Positions 34,089-46,438 of a DNA stretch of 64,000 nt are shown here, piece by piece. This stretch comes from Heliocidaris tuberculata (taxonomy: Eukaryota > Echinodermata > Echinoidea > Camarodonta > Echinometridae). Every line of letters begins with the position of its first letter. Position 1 is the stretch's first letter. The stretch is from positions 3,586,665-3,650,664 of the forward strand of contig CM046844.1 in NCBI GenBank assembly GCA_025618425.1, in the 5' to 3' direction. The notes beneath the pieces are model-generated. The model made no database searches, was not told where the DNA came from, and was given only the letters and a program-made list of their open reading frames with translations. Position numbers and translations under genes: made by a program.

Positions 34089-35006
34089 CACTCTTAAAAA
34101 AGTTGGGCAAAAAAATGCCCAATTTTTAACCAACACTGGGCAACATACTGTCCACACAACTTTTGGTTAAAATTTGCCCAACTGATGTTGGGCAATCCAT
34201 TTACTATGTTGTTGGGCAAATTAAATTGCCCATCAGTTGGTGACCCATTAGATTTTACCCAACTCTACAATTGCCCAACTGTTGGTTATATTCTCAGTTG
34301 GGTAATTATTGCCCAACCAATCTTACCCAATAGGATTGCCCAACCCTCTATTTGTTCAGCTGTTTGGTAACAAATATCATGTGGTTGGGCAAATTCAGCT
34401 GCCCAATTTATTGTTTCCTTTTTCCTCCAACCTAGGTAAAAAAAAAAAATGAAATCTGCTTGTTACGTCCTTCTGGGTCTTAACCTAATCAATCCTAACC
34501 TATCCTATTTTAAGTTATCCTATCCTATATCTTAACCTATCCTATCCTAGTCCTATCCTATCCAGTTAGTGCAAACTAGTGCAAGCTCTTATATACCCCT
34601 TATATTTTTTATGCATTCGGTGACAGTTAGTAAATCGGGCCACCCCAAACCATACGCTACTAAAAATTCATGAATATTCATATAAGTGTTTTCCCCAATA
34701 TTGGGTAAAAATATTTACCACAAGTTGGGCAAAAGCGAATTTCTAACCAACCATCAGTTACCCAACAAAATTTACCCAACTGGCAAAGGAAATGTGACAA
34801 AATTACACAACTACAGGGCAACAAGTACCCAACCCATAATTACCAAATACTGTTGGTAAATATATGCCCAATATTTAGGTAAAAAGTATTGACCAATATT
34901 GGTTACACCACTCGAGTGTCCAGTTGGTTAATAATAGCCCAGAATTGGGAATATTTTTAACCAACCAGCAGTTACCCAACTAAATTTACCCAACATTTTA
35001 AGAGTG
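34089..35006. mobile_element. TTGGGCAA-rich fold-back element, copy 1
   Basis: The ends are CACTCTTAAAAAAGTTGGGC and the inverse of CACTCTTAAAATGTTGGG. The body consists of dozens of imperfect TTGGGCAA and TTACCCAA units in both orientations around a CCTAT-pentamer tract (about 34490-34565). A second copy, reversed, is at 61170-62190 and shares the CCTAGGTTGG, GAATATTCATGAAT and TAGCGTATGGTTTGGGG blocks. Confidence 0.8.
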
Positions 35007-36240
35007 TGCTCAAAATTTCGGTAGATATAAATACTGGTTTTTCAAGGAACGTAGTGGTGTGTTAAACTTATAAAGAGGTGTGCTATAAAAATGGTATTAA
35101 TAACATTATTATGAAGTTGGTGAACTATTGTACTGGTCAATTGACCATTGTGCACAGTGTAGAGTGCGTAGAGTGAACCTCAATGAGGACATCCAATCAA
35201 TTTGTGTAGGTAATACAAGACCACCAATATGGCGACTAATGTTATGCATAATTAATGTGTGCACTGTGTATTGATAATTTGTGTAAGCTTGCTGCTAGGG
35301 TTTTTTTATGTTTATGAAACTAAAAGAAAATATCAAATAATATTCAGAATATTGGCGATAAAGAAATATCCAGGCAATTAAGCAATATTTGTCGGTACAC
35401 GCTGAATTTAGATCTGAAATTTTAAAAGCCTTAAGGTCATGAAATGGAAATTTTTGACTCATCATGAAATTACATGCATCCTGTTATTTCATCTAATCAA
35501 ATTAAACATTAAACAACAGTAAATTTCAACAAATTCAAACCTGCATGAAGAAAATTTTCACCTTTTTGCACTGCATTATGAGATTACTAGAGTTTGGTTG
35601 GATGTGTTAAGTTGTTTTAACGTCATTTTACATCTTTCTTTTTAAGACGTATTTCAATGTCATTTTACAACTCTCTGTAATCTTTAAAATTATCATTGTC
35701 AATTGTTCAGTATTGATGTACTTAAAATCATCAACAACAAAATGTAAAGTTGCCGGAGGCAAAAGTAACGGCACATTGAACATGTTGAATGCCGTTTAAA
35801 TGGTAATTAAATTTATCCGATGATAAATGCTATAAAATTTTTGGTTAAAATTGCAACAGATTTTGATGAAACCAAAACATACTCTCCAAAAAACAATTCT
35901 TTATTGGTATTTACATTTCCAACGAAATATCATTTTCCTCAACAAATATTTGAGATTTCGGTTGAAAATGTAGCGGTCTCGTATTACTTTCATGGGTAGG
36001 GAATAATGGACCATTTACCTATGACGTCATTAAGGAGATTATTTCATTAGGTAAACAAATTTTTGTCATTATTTCGGTACCCTGAGAAATAAAAAGAGTT
36101 GCTGAAAGCATTGGTAAACCTTACTAGTGTGTGTCTGTGTTCATGTTTATGCAAATTATGCAAACGTGCTTAAGGGTCTAGTATTCCCTACACCTACCCT
36201 ACGTTGTACATCGCAAGAAGTGAACTTCATGTGTCCATAT
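35007..36240. other. AT-rich interval, nothing recognised
   Basis: No supported gene, RNA or bounded repeat. Confidence 0.45.
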
Positions 36241-36350
36241 AAAGGTTAAAGTTGTGAAGGTCAAGACTTAAAGTCACACAAAAGGTCAAAGGTCTGTCAG
36301 AGTCAACAAAAAGGTCAAAGTCACGAAATTCAAAGGTAATGACAGGTGCT
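36241..36350 (+). promoter_or_regulatory. AAGGTCA-rich stretch with a DR1 site
   Basis: Four AGGTCA-like half-sites occur in 110 bp, including AGGTCAAAGGTCT at 36283-36295 (one-base spacer) and AGGTCAAAGTCA near 36312. This layout can bind RXR/HNF4-type receptors, but it may simply be a low-complexity repeat. Confidence 0.25.
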
Positions 36351-37280
36351 CGGGGGGGGGGGGGGGGGGAGGAGGTTTGTTTTCTCCGAGGACTTTTGAT
36401 ATATTTTTTCTTGTTGTTGATTGGGAACGCTTGAATCTGATACATTGCACCATGGCTAGTTTTGTGATACAAAACTTATTTATTTTGCCTAATGAGTAGA
36501 TGCTGTGGTTGATTGTTAAATCCTGTGAATTTTCAGCAAAACTGGTATTGGTACTGTTGTTGATCGGCCTTGATTGTGAACTCCTGAATCTACGGAACTT
36601 TCCCCTTTTTGTGTTCTTTTGTGATTTGTGATTTATAACTCGTGATGATGTAAACACTTGCGAATTGTTATCTCAGGGATGGGAGGAGATAATATAGATG
36701 ATATTTAGTGAATAATTCTTCATTGCTGTAAAATGTGTACATGTATCACTAAAATTTACTAAGTGTGTTTGTACAGCATGCGCACACCCAATTCCTAGGT
36801 TATCAACATAGTACTTCAACATTGAAGAACCAATCTCAAGTAATAAATCTCCTGATTTTATTCTTATTTGTCTCACTGGACTGTTTGTGTTGATGCCACA
36901 TGCCATCTGAGGTCCTGCACAGGTCCTGGAAAATCGGGGAAAACTTTAAAAAATATATATATACATATATATATTGATACAGTCCAATGGCGCAAATCCC
37001 GGAGGGGATGGGGGTATGCATTAATCCCCCTCCCAGTTCTGATGTACGGGGGGGGGGGGGGTGGCCTGTACAAATATACCCGCACTTTTTGATAAAAGAT
37101 GGTAATTTGCAATCATTATATATGTATTTTCCATCTCAAATAAACAATAATTCCATGTAATATTAATAGATTAAATGTAATTTCAGTACAAACTAAGACA
37201 TTTTCAGGCTCGTATTATCAAATTTTTGTGGCGCGCTCCGCGCGCCCAACTATATTTCAACATTAAAATAGTCAAACAGG

Positions 37281-37283
<3 letters not shown>

Positions 37284-37326
<43 letters not shown>
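37284..37326 (+). repeat. (TA)n microsatellite
   Basis: A run of about 20 TA units, followed by the palindromic GGCGCTTAGCGCC and TTCGGCGC. Confidence 0.9.
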
Positions 37327-37327
<1 letters not shown>

Positions 37328-37433
37328 TATAGAGGCGCTTAGCGCCTTCGGCGCTTGCGTTTGCCAGAATGATAACTTCTCACCCTTTGGACCCCCCCCC
37401 CTTTTTTAAAACCTGGATCCGCCCTTGGTATAC

Positions 37434-38208
37434 GTCTGCAAAGTACATCTGAAACTGAAAGTTTGCACTATAATTGCAACAATCTAGATCAGACTATCTC
37501 CCACATTAGTAAACATACTGACAAATTTCCATCAAGAGTGGCAGAAGAAATCCACAATCATAATATTTTACATGGCTTTCCAACATGCACCTAGACATCT
37601 AAGAAAGATACTGTGTTATGGGATTTTTCGTTCTCGGATAGTAGAGCTACAATCCCGTGTCCATTGGCATGATTGGAGAGATCACTATGTTTTCCTGTTG
37701 AGCACCTCTCATCAGCAATAATATTATTTGTAGAATCTGAGCAATAAAAGAAAATGCATCATCTTATTATAGTACCATGTGTTTATTTCTACAGGGCTGT
37801 GTTATTCTCAGAAAGCCGGAGACAGATTTTGCCTATTTGGACTTCTATATGAGTGAGACTTAAATGTATGGCGGAGAATAACCTATGCTGACGCTATGTG
37901 TTAACTTGATGTACAAGAAAAATTATTTAACAACTTTATAATCTCAGTAACGATCGTTCTTGGTTCCAACAAAGATTATTACCGGTAATACAAGCCAAAT
38001 GATAGTCCAAATGTCCAAGTGCGTTACTACATCATCAGGAAACAGTACAGCAAGACTGTCAAAGACTTCAGTGCTGTGCATAGGAGCTGTGGACATCCTG
38101 AACTGTAGCACCTCAAGTCATACGACCTAATATACTTTTAGTAATTCAACATTCAATGGTTTGCAGTATACCAAAACGTAAAGAAACTAAACTGAGATGA
38201 TTTGAAGC
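37434..38208. other. Unassigned, possible old coding remnant
   Basis: A plus-strand frame near 37445-37640 reads SHISKHTDKFPSRVAEEIH before a stop. I do not recognise it. Confidence 0.25.
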
Positions 38209-39165
38209 GGCACAATTCTGAATACTATTCTCTGAGTCCTGACAATGAACTAAAAATGACAGATATTTGAATTTGACCTTTGTGACAGGGGTAATTAGAT
38301 TGAACTTAGACCTGACCTTCAGTTCCTGAACTCGACTTACATTGAAATTATAACATAACAAAGGCATTCGATACCCCATACCCGTCAAAGACAAATCATA
38401 TCTAACCAAATAACCATCCTTTGTAATATATAGTTTAACTTTGACCTTGAATTGACCCCTTCTGGCAATGAATGAATGACCTCAGAGATTAGTTATACAC
38501 ACCCAAACCCCTTCATTTAAACATTAGACGTCTTTAACGTTTAAAAATCTAATGTATGCACGGTCATGTAAACAGGTAACAAATTTGACCTTTATTTGAC
38601 CTTTATGACCTAAACGTGACCTTAAATTGCAAAAGTTGTGTTAGAACTGAATTCTACGTCCCTCGAAATCCATATATACATACATCATACACTAGTATAT
38701 GACATGTAGTTCAAAAGTTGTGTTTCAATATGGCTACCAGGCGTTATTTTGGATTTATGCAAATTATGAAAATTGCTCAAGGTTGCCGTTCGGGCAATAA
38801 AGCTGAAATTGTTCTAGGACCACATAAGATCACAAATCAGCAAAAAAACTTCAGTGTACGCAACTTTTCTAGGTTCATGAAATGTCAAGCCGACTAATAA
38901 GGTGTCATTCATTCATTCGAGCTTGGATGCCATCGCCCCAGTTGATCATTTTAGCATTAAATTTTCCAGCCAAAACTACATGCGATTGCTACCTGCGGAA
39001 TTTTATCGAGGGAATCCTCTAGGTACTTCCAGGCACTCACACGGCTGTCAGGAAGCCCATAGTAACATCCAACAAGAAATGTTTTACCAGTTTTACCGAA
39101 ATTGGGGTCCATACAATTTTAGAAACGGGAGCTTAAAAAAAAAACATGACCGCTCTTGTCCACGT

Positions 39166-40028
39166 CAGGCGCGTAGCAGGGGGGGGGGTGGGGGCGGTGC
39201 CCCCCCCCCCCCCGAAAAAAAAACGCCAACTAAAAAAAAAAAAAAAAAAAGGGGGGGGGGGGGAAGTGAGCGAAAAAAGCCTAAAAAGTCGCTACGAGCC
39301 GTTATCTTTCTCTCAAATTTTATATAAAACGTCAGAGCTTTCGCGCTTCGCGTGGGAAGGGGGAAACTTACCCCTCCCTACACCCACCCCTGTTACATAC
39401 AGTGCAGTATTGCGACCAAATAATTGAAAAGCAACCCGGGCGTCGAAATAACCTTCCGCCTAAAACAAGGTGCTACGAGTCGTTATCTTTCTCTCAAATT
39501 TGCTATAAAACTTCAGAGCTTTCGTTGGGGAAAAGGATATCCTAAACGCGTTTTGAAACGGTTTCGGCCTTTTTGACATCCGCGTCGTGCTTGTGTACAG
39601 CAATATAGAACTCTCCCTCCTTGCACCCACCCCTGTTACCATACAGTGCAGTATATTGCGTCCAAATAATTGAAAAGCAGTCAGGGCGTTGAACTACAAC
39701 TTTCCGCAAAAAAAACGAAACAAATGTTTGCTACAAGCCGTTATCTTTCTCTCAAATTTGCTAAAACGTCAGAGCTTTCGTGCTTCTCGCGGGAAGGGGG
39801 AAACTCCCCCTCCCTGCACTCACCCCTGTAAAATACAGTGCAGTTTTGCGTCCAAATACGTAATTAAGAAAAGCAGTCTGGGCGTCGAACTAACTTTCCG
39901 CCTAATAAAAGGTGCTATACGAACCGTCATCTTTCTCAGTCTCAAATTTGCTATAAAACGTCAGAGCTTTCGCGCTTCCCTACACATCCCCCCCCCCCCC
40001 CTAAAGTGAAATCCTGGCTACGCGGTTG
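39166..40028. mobile_element. hAT-like element carrying four tandem units, 8-bp duplication
   Basis: GTCCACGT flanks both sides (39158-39165 and 40029-40036). The ends are CAGGCGCGTAGCAGG and the inverse of CAACCGCGTAGCCAGG. The interior has G, C and A runs and four copies of a GCTACGAGCCGTTATCTTTC unit with CTCTCAAATTT and CGTCAGAGCTTTCG (starting about 39291, 39472, 39730, 39912; spacing 181, 258, 182). No transposase. Confidence 0.88.
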
Positions 40029-40419
40029 GTCCACGTCCATCTCCGACGCATACCGAAGTGCTGATATGATGCAGCATTTTTCTTAACGATTTTAGATGGC
40101 TTAGCGCAACAATGGCTGTATCTACCCCAGTAATGGGATTATGATGTCAGCACTTCGGTACTATAAGATCATTAGCAATAATATTCCGGGGGAAAAAGTA
40201 GATCATTATGTTTCAACCATCGAACCCTTTGCCAAACATTTAACTTGTAACTGGGATTACTTTTCAAACTTGTGCAGCATGCATGACTGGCACATCGATA
40301 ATTTCCTGTTCTTTGTCATCATGAGTTGTAGGCTAATTATGGCATATTTCATCAGTTATAAATCTTATTACTCTTTGGAGCCATATCTCACAAGCGCAGC
40401 TTTCCCCTTTATAGGCTCC

Positions 40420-40605
40420 TCAATATTTCACTTTTATTCTAGCCCAGTCTTTTCAATGAATACTGCATGCAAACGTATAGATATGAGGAACTCACCTTCT
40501 TTTATTTTCTTTGACAATATATTTCATGTTTGTTTGTACCATTTATATTGTAAAAACACTGTAAATGTGAAATATGTAACAATAAATTGAAATTGAAACT
40601 GAAAC
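40420..40605 (+). mobile_element. LINE 3' UTR and tail
   Basis: It matches the inverse of 26787-26975 (TAGCCCAGTCTTTTCAATGA, GACAATATATTTCATGTT, GTTTGTACCATTTAT, AACAATAAATTGAA) and ends GAAATTGAAACTGAAAC. Only the 3' end is present. Confidence 0.75.
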
Positions 40606-40759
40606 AAATTTGCGTATATAAGGCTTGATAGGATGTCGTTTACGACCTCATGGTATTTTCTCGCCACACAATCGACAAAGGACTGTGAGCCATTTGGGAA
40701 TGGGAAGCTTCCCCACCATTATCTACACTCATGATACATGTTACACGTCAACAGACTCA

Positions 40760-40785
40760 CGTGATAACCGCTACACTACGGAAAC
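40760..40785 (-). pseudogene. tRNA-Val 5' half fragment
   Basis: On the minus strand GTTTCCGTAGTGTAGCGGTT continues ATCACG, matching the 5' half of tRNA-Val without visible errors. The 3' half is absent. Likely a tRNA-derived repeat or tRNA fragment insertion. Confidence 0.6.
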
Positions 40786-40829
40786 ACCGATAAAAATTGT
40801 TTCTTTACACTTACTATCGATATGACGGC

Positions 40830-43800
40830 CCTGTAACATAGAGGTCGATTTAGCATCAATAAGTCATGAAAAAATATATCTCCTTCTTTCTTACATAATT
40901 TTATCAAACAATGAATTGTTATTTCTGTAACACAAAATTGATTGTTATTGATTGTACATTAGATACCACTGATTAAAGGATTAAAATATATATTTCTCGT
41001 TAAATGAAGCCCACAAAGAGCAAAACTGAACGCATTTCCGATATGAATCTTTGTGAATCATGTACATTTCATACTGGTATTTATTTGATTATGAGAAAGT
41101 AAAAGATGTACTTTGAATCTGAATCTGGATCTGAAATAAAATTTGAAATATCCTGAGTATGGGACAAACATATCGTTTGCTCCCCCCCCCCCCCCCTCCC
41201 CATAAATCCGGAGGTGTAATTGTTTTTTTTTAATGATGCAAAACTCAGGAAATGAAACCTTCCAAACAATGAAATACAAAAGGTATTACACGATCAGCCT
41301 TCAATTATTTCTCCGCGTGAAAATTTTCTAATTTTCCCTGCTTCATTAAACCCAGGAGAAGCTGGTAATTGAGAGGCGTTACAAAGTCATGAAGGGTACT
41401 ATATACATTCATTCTCCCCCCCCCCCCATCCGAAAAACGGAACGACGCCCCTGTGGACAGCAGAGGTCTGCATTCACTTGTTCAGTTTGAGTGTGAGGGA
41501 AGAAAGCAAATAACTATACATGTATAGGTACGTCACACGCGCCTAATTACTTCTGGGATAAAAATCGTTTGACCCAGAATGAATTGCGGAAATTTAGGCA
41601 TATGTTTCATTATCTGTGAGTAATAATTACTGAAATACCAAAGTGAAATGGTTCTTTACTAAAACAGGAAAGAAATACACCTTCACTTTCGGAATTACAT
41701 CACTGACAGAAACTGTAGGACCTGTTCACTGTTTTGGGAGATTTACTTGGGGTATTATGGTCTTATGGTGGCGCCATATATATATATGTATAGCTCTCTG
41801 TTGTGCCAGAGCAAGTTGATCGACTGGAGAATGAACAAATGAATCCAATAATAATACTCTGTACATAGGGGGTTGGGGGGGGGGGGGGGGGGTCGCCGTT
41901 TGGTGATGTGACATTCGCTAAGGTGACAAATGCTCCAGCTCAATTCGTTAAGGGTGTAAGGCTCAGATAGGACTTAGGGTTGCAATAAGGTTTTAGGTTA
42001 CGTTTAGGGTTAGGTTAGGTGGAGTGTTGGGTCCAAGGTTGAAGTTAGAAATTTGTTTAATGTATTGCAGGCCTAAGGCTATACAGTATGTAAGAAAAAT
42101 CTGTCCCAGTGATTTTTAACACACATCTACCCATTTATAGGTGTACACAAACGCAAACGCATCAGACATACCCAGCAGCGCACACGCAAACACACATACC
42201 CCACACCCACATATACATATGCATCTAGAGGAATTGATCAATATTGATTTTATGTAGTATAATACGTTTGCTTTTGGATTGTAACTGTGTTTTTATATGA
42301 CTGACCAGTGTGGGAGAATTTCTGCTGACTCAGATGGAAATTAATGTTATACTGTTGATCTGAATGCCGGTTTGCATTTGCACATAAAATAGAAATGGAG
42401 ATTTTTTTTTTATTGTAGTTTATTTATATGCTTACCTTACTTTGAATCCGAAGTTAAATTTCGTTACTCTGCACATTAAGGGCATGCCCCTTCTCGGCCT
42501 ATTTAAATCGTGATGACAACGAGTAATATAAATCGTGCCCATATCGTATTATACCTAGGCCCAAAAGTGAGTAAATGATATTCCTGAATAATAGTATTGA
42601 ATTGAATATCGGCTATAAGACTGATTTTGGAGCAGTTTATATTATCGTAATTGTTATTGGTCAATAGGTACGGGGGGTGGGCACGTGAAGATTATGCAGC
42701 TGTGTGTCAGAGCATCAATATAATTTTGCAGCCACTTTGATAAGTAACTCTACAGCATGTACTTGACCCAATAGTCAGTTGCTGCGGGTAGATAATTAAC
42801 TACTTCACTAATCACCTTATTTATTTTGTTCTGTGTGTTTTTGTCCAGTTGTCTCCATTGGTAGAGTACGGTTTTAATGGAAAACGAATATCGAAAAGCC
42901 CTATTTCGATCGTTATGCGCTATGTTCTGGGCAGGTGAATAGATGCACAAAAAAATTACATGTGAAGTGAACAGCATGACGTATATTTCCATTTTCTTTG
43001 GGAACTATATGGCGAAATTTGACGCCAGAAATTTTTAACACGAAAATAAGAATCAAAATCCCGAAGTTGACAGCATACTGAAACGTACAGGGTCACTTTT
43101 TCTACACAAACTGGTAATTTTTCCATTTTATCAGCATATTATTTGTTTGCATTTATCTTCAGACTGATGAGTTTTATAAAAACGTAGCAAAACTTATATC
43201 ATTTCTGCCGTTCAGAGGAAGAAGAAAATGATAAATTTATCAATTTGAACATTCCTGTCCTGAATTCGTATGACCATTTACCCCCTTTTTTTAAACACAG
43301 AGATATTGATACAATTAAAAGTAACGCCATGCTATGTTAATTCAACAGTAAGAAAGACATGATAGCGACATTTATTAAATTCTTTCATCTGTATATGAAA
43401 TTCTAATCTCAAATAAAAATAATCAACTGGTAGCTTGATTCGCATTGACATTTTTTCAGATTACCATACACATTATACCAAGTTAAAACTTTACTTAAAC
43501 CTACATGTACCACAATCAGCTGACAGTAAATTATAAAATACAACTTTTAAGATAGTAATGCACTCACGAGACGAATATCAAAGTGTATTTATGCTGTCTG
43601 CGTGTGTTAATACGGCAACTTTGAATTTCAACTTAGAAACGATCTTGTACAGCCTGATAAAAATAAGATATTTCAGATGTAAATGAGAAAAATTGTTACA
43701 GAACAACGAAAGAGGAGCATGAAGACCTTTTAATGATTTTTCCCCTTTCATATAACGTAGTCAAAACACGGGTATTATTATTATTTTTTGTTGTTGTTGT

Positions 43801-44081
43801 ATAAACATATCCCCAACTTGTGAGATAAAAAATACACGAAAATAAAACTGGTCCCATCATTTTTGTATGATTTTGACAGGCAGGTTAAACTTGAAAAAGT
43901 CGTGAATAATAGTTTGATGAAAGACAAACGATGGAATGAAATCCAATTAATGTTACTTTGGATTTGCCTGTGCCCTTTAGATGGGATCTAATTGAGAAAG
44001 TGTTGAATACACTCCCTGTTGTTTGCAAGGCACACTGCCCATGAACCCGTAACCGCTACATGCCAAAAACCCCCCCCCCCC

Positions 44082-44112
<31 letters not shown>

Positions 44113-44394
44113 AAAAAAAGACTGGACAAAATCTTTAAAAAGCACAAGAAAAATCAAGGGAGGATGCAAAGGAAAAGAAAATCAACGGTTTATCCACTAC
44201 CCATCATACTGCTGATTCGGCGTAAATCCCCCCCCCCCCCCCCCCCCCCCGCTCCTCGTTTTGAGACCAAGGAAAAAAAATACAATCTATGCATCAACAG
44301 GGGCGTTAGTAAAAACATCCAAACAAGTTACTGTTGGAACAGGCGACTGTTTCAAAGGTTGAGAGGGTGGATGAATATATCAATGTCCAAACAT
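40830..44394. other. Gene-poor stretch
   Basis: No supported exon. It contains C/G runs (41181, 41415, 41877, 44080, 44229), CA-rich sequence near 42130-42220 and AT-rich DNA. A minus-strand frame at 42750-42992 has a hydrophobic N-terminus (MEIYVMLFTSHVIFLCIYS) but no recognised domain. Confidence 0.45.
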
Positions 44395-44611
44395 GGCCCG
44401 AATTCACAACGGAGGTTTAAACCATGGGTAAGGTTTAAACCTTACCTTATTTTAGTGTACTAAAATAAGCGTAAATAAGCGCACATTGCCCATGCGCGAG
44501 CTCAAAGAAAATATATGATGGGATCGGATTCCGTGCGCACGTACGCTTAAAAAAATCGAGGAAGGGATTTAAACCATGGTTTAAACCAAACCTCCTTTGT
44601 GAATTAGGGCC
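44395..44611. mobile_element. 217-bp MITE, GGCCCGAATTCACAA ends
   Basis: It starts GGCCCGAATTCACAACGGAG and ends with the inverse of GGCCCTAATTCACAAAGGAG. Both arms continue GGTTTAAACCATGG. The central part is GC-rich (GCGCACGTACGC). Confidence 0.85.
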
Positions 44612-45964
44612 ATAAGGTGTGCTATTTGTTTCCTAGATTAGTCATGTGGATCCTTGTAAGTTTTTGATAAGTCACCTCATCTCAAATTTCATAGATCCAG
44701 AGGAGAATGAGTGACAAACTATCTGGTCGGTCTTTAGAAAATGCGAATGAAAGTTCATCAGCACTTTCTAATGACCGGTTACACGTTAGGAAAGATAAAT
44801 GCCTGGTTTTAAATCTCTGTAAATTTCCCTTTAAATGTTGGATGTAAAAGGGTACGTCTTCTGTTCATACGATTAAGTTCACTAACCTTCCTGATTTCAG
44901 TATCTTAAAGCGTGTACAGTTTCGATATTATGTGACAATGTTACTACTCCGCTACTGAACGTATATGTTTAAATATAGAGGATATCTGCGTTTGCAGATT
45001 ATACACATCGTCGCAAAGGCAATTTCACTCATCAATAAATTTGGCGAAAGCAATTATGGAACAGTACCAGAGCTACTTGTACATCGTAAGATAAAAAAAA
45101 AAATACTGCACTCGTAGCATAAATATACACATATGGCAAGTGATTTTGATACCTTATTCTGAAATATGATTACATAAATGGTTATTCCATAAAGTTGTGC
45201 AGCAATGCTGACAGTCAAACGACACCAAAAAAAAAGGCAAAACAATGGATGATCACTATTGAGAGAGCCAATGGCACTCTTATCCTTTTTTGAACACTTA
45301 TCTCTAGCATACACTCCAGGCAGCAAGTCGAATATTAATGGAATAAATTAAAATGTACTAATCAGTTTCTTGTCTCTGCAACAATAATCAAGAAGACTTT
45401 AGTCGTTTCACTCCTGTACCTGGATGCCATTGTTTGAAAATGAACTGTTCGCTTCGGGTGAATTATGAATAACATAAAAATTATATCACTTTAAAAAATA
45501 CAATTTTAACTGAAAATATTTTACTCGTTCATTCCGGTGTTTATTTATGCAAATTTCTTGGGAAATGTGAATTTTCTCTTCAAGGCAAATGGTATTTTTG
45601 AAACGCAATAGTCTAATGCCAATTTCAGTGATTTACCATGACTGGATTATTTATTAGTATAATATTAGTATTTCCTGTCACGCTTAAGTTTTCAAAGGGA
45701 TCATACTCATAATGCACTTCAGTGGAATCGATTCTGTTAAAATATGTGGTGTGTGAAAGTACTATTAAGATGAAAAACAAGGATGGAAAGCATGGAAAAG
45801 GAAAGTTACATAGATTTTGTCTCATACATCGATTTAGTCTATGTGGTGCGTTTTCCTGCTAAAATATCAAGTTAAACTCCATTTGACGTCAATTTTATAT
45901 TCTTTATCCATTACAAATAGAAACATAAGGACTTATGAAACACACAATAAAACTAGCCTACACA
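44612..45964. other. Intergenic, nothing recognised
   Basis: AT-rich sequence between a MITE and a SINE; no exon or RNA gene supported. Confidence 0.5.
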
Positions 45965-46154
45965 CTGGGCGTTGTGGCGTGCGCCTGTAATCCAGCTAAC
46001 AGTGGAAGTTATAAACTGATTCAGCGGACCCAGGTTCGAAACTGAGTCACGTCTTTCGGATGGTGACGTTAAAGGTCGTTCCCAGACGTAAATAATCATA
46101 TCTGATTGATACACGTCTGTAAAAACCCAATTATACACACACACACACACACAC
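45965..46154 (+). mobile_element. SINE with 7SL/Alu-like head and CA tail
   Basis: The first 35 bases, TGGGCGTTGTGGCGTGCGCC then TGTAATCCAGCTA, closely resemble the 5' Alu domain of 7SL RNA. GGTTCGAAACT at 46033-46043 resembles a Pol III B box. The 3' half (CTTTCGGATGGTGACGTT to GATTGATACACGTCTGTAAA) is shared with the SINE at 57676, whose head is tRNA-like. A (CA)n tail ends it. Confidence 0.75.
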
Positions 46155-46438
46155 AAAATGAAAGTCCCATTTTCTTAACAACAATGACACAAATTATTTT
46201 AAAAATAATGTGATGGCTTCCTTTGAAATTCACAAAGCATTATTATCAGAGTGTTGTGGCACACTTTGATCTTAACTTGTCCATCAGAACGAGGCAGGGA
46301 TGGGGGCACCTTTTTGTGGGGGCAAAAACCTTTCATCCTTACCATGCAGTTAATTATGAAGAGTACACTAATATTGAAATCGTAAGCATAGCCCTCTGCG
46401 CCCTTTCTGTATTTCAAAAGTCTGAATTCATCACTGTT

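Larger units (their letters stand above)
31246..38876. mobile_element. 7.6-kb segment bounded by inverted arms of about 650 bp
   Basis: Arms 31246-31885 and 38209-38876 are inverse copies. Both start ACCTAGAAAAGTTGCGTACA at the outside and share TGGTCCTAGAACAATTTCAGC, TGCATAAAT, CTACATGTCA, CGAGGGACGTAGAATTC, CCCCTTCATTTAAACATTAG (one strand) and TTCATTGTCAGGACT. No target duplication was seen. The interior holds a hAT-like element, a TTGGGCAA fold-back element, poly(G) repeats and unrecognised minus-strand open frames (33065-33361, 33474-33710). It is either one large TIR element or two independent inverted insertions. Confidence 0.6.

Noticed and set aside
42750..42992. 80-codon frame with hydrophobic N-terminus
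   Set aside because: A signal-peptide-like start alone is weak evidence; no homologous family recognised.
45965..46010. Primate Alu contamination
   Set aside because: The similarity stops after about 35 bases and joins a SINE body found at two other places in the window.
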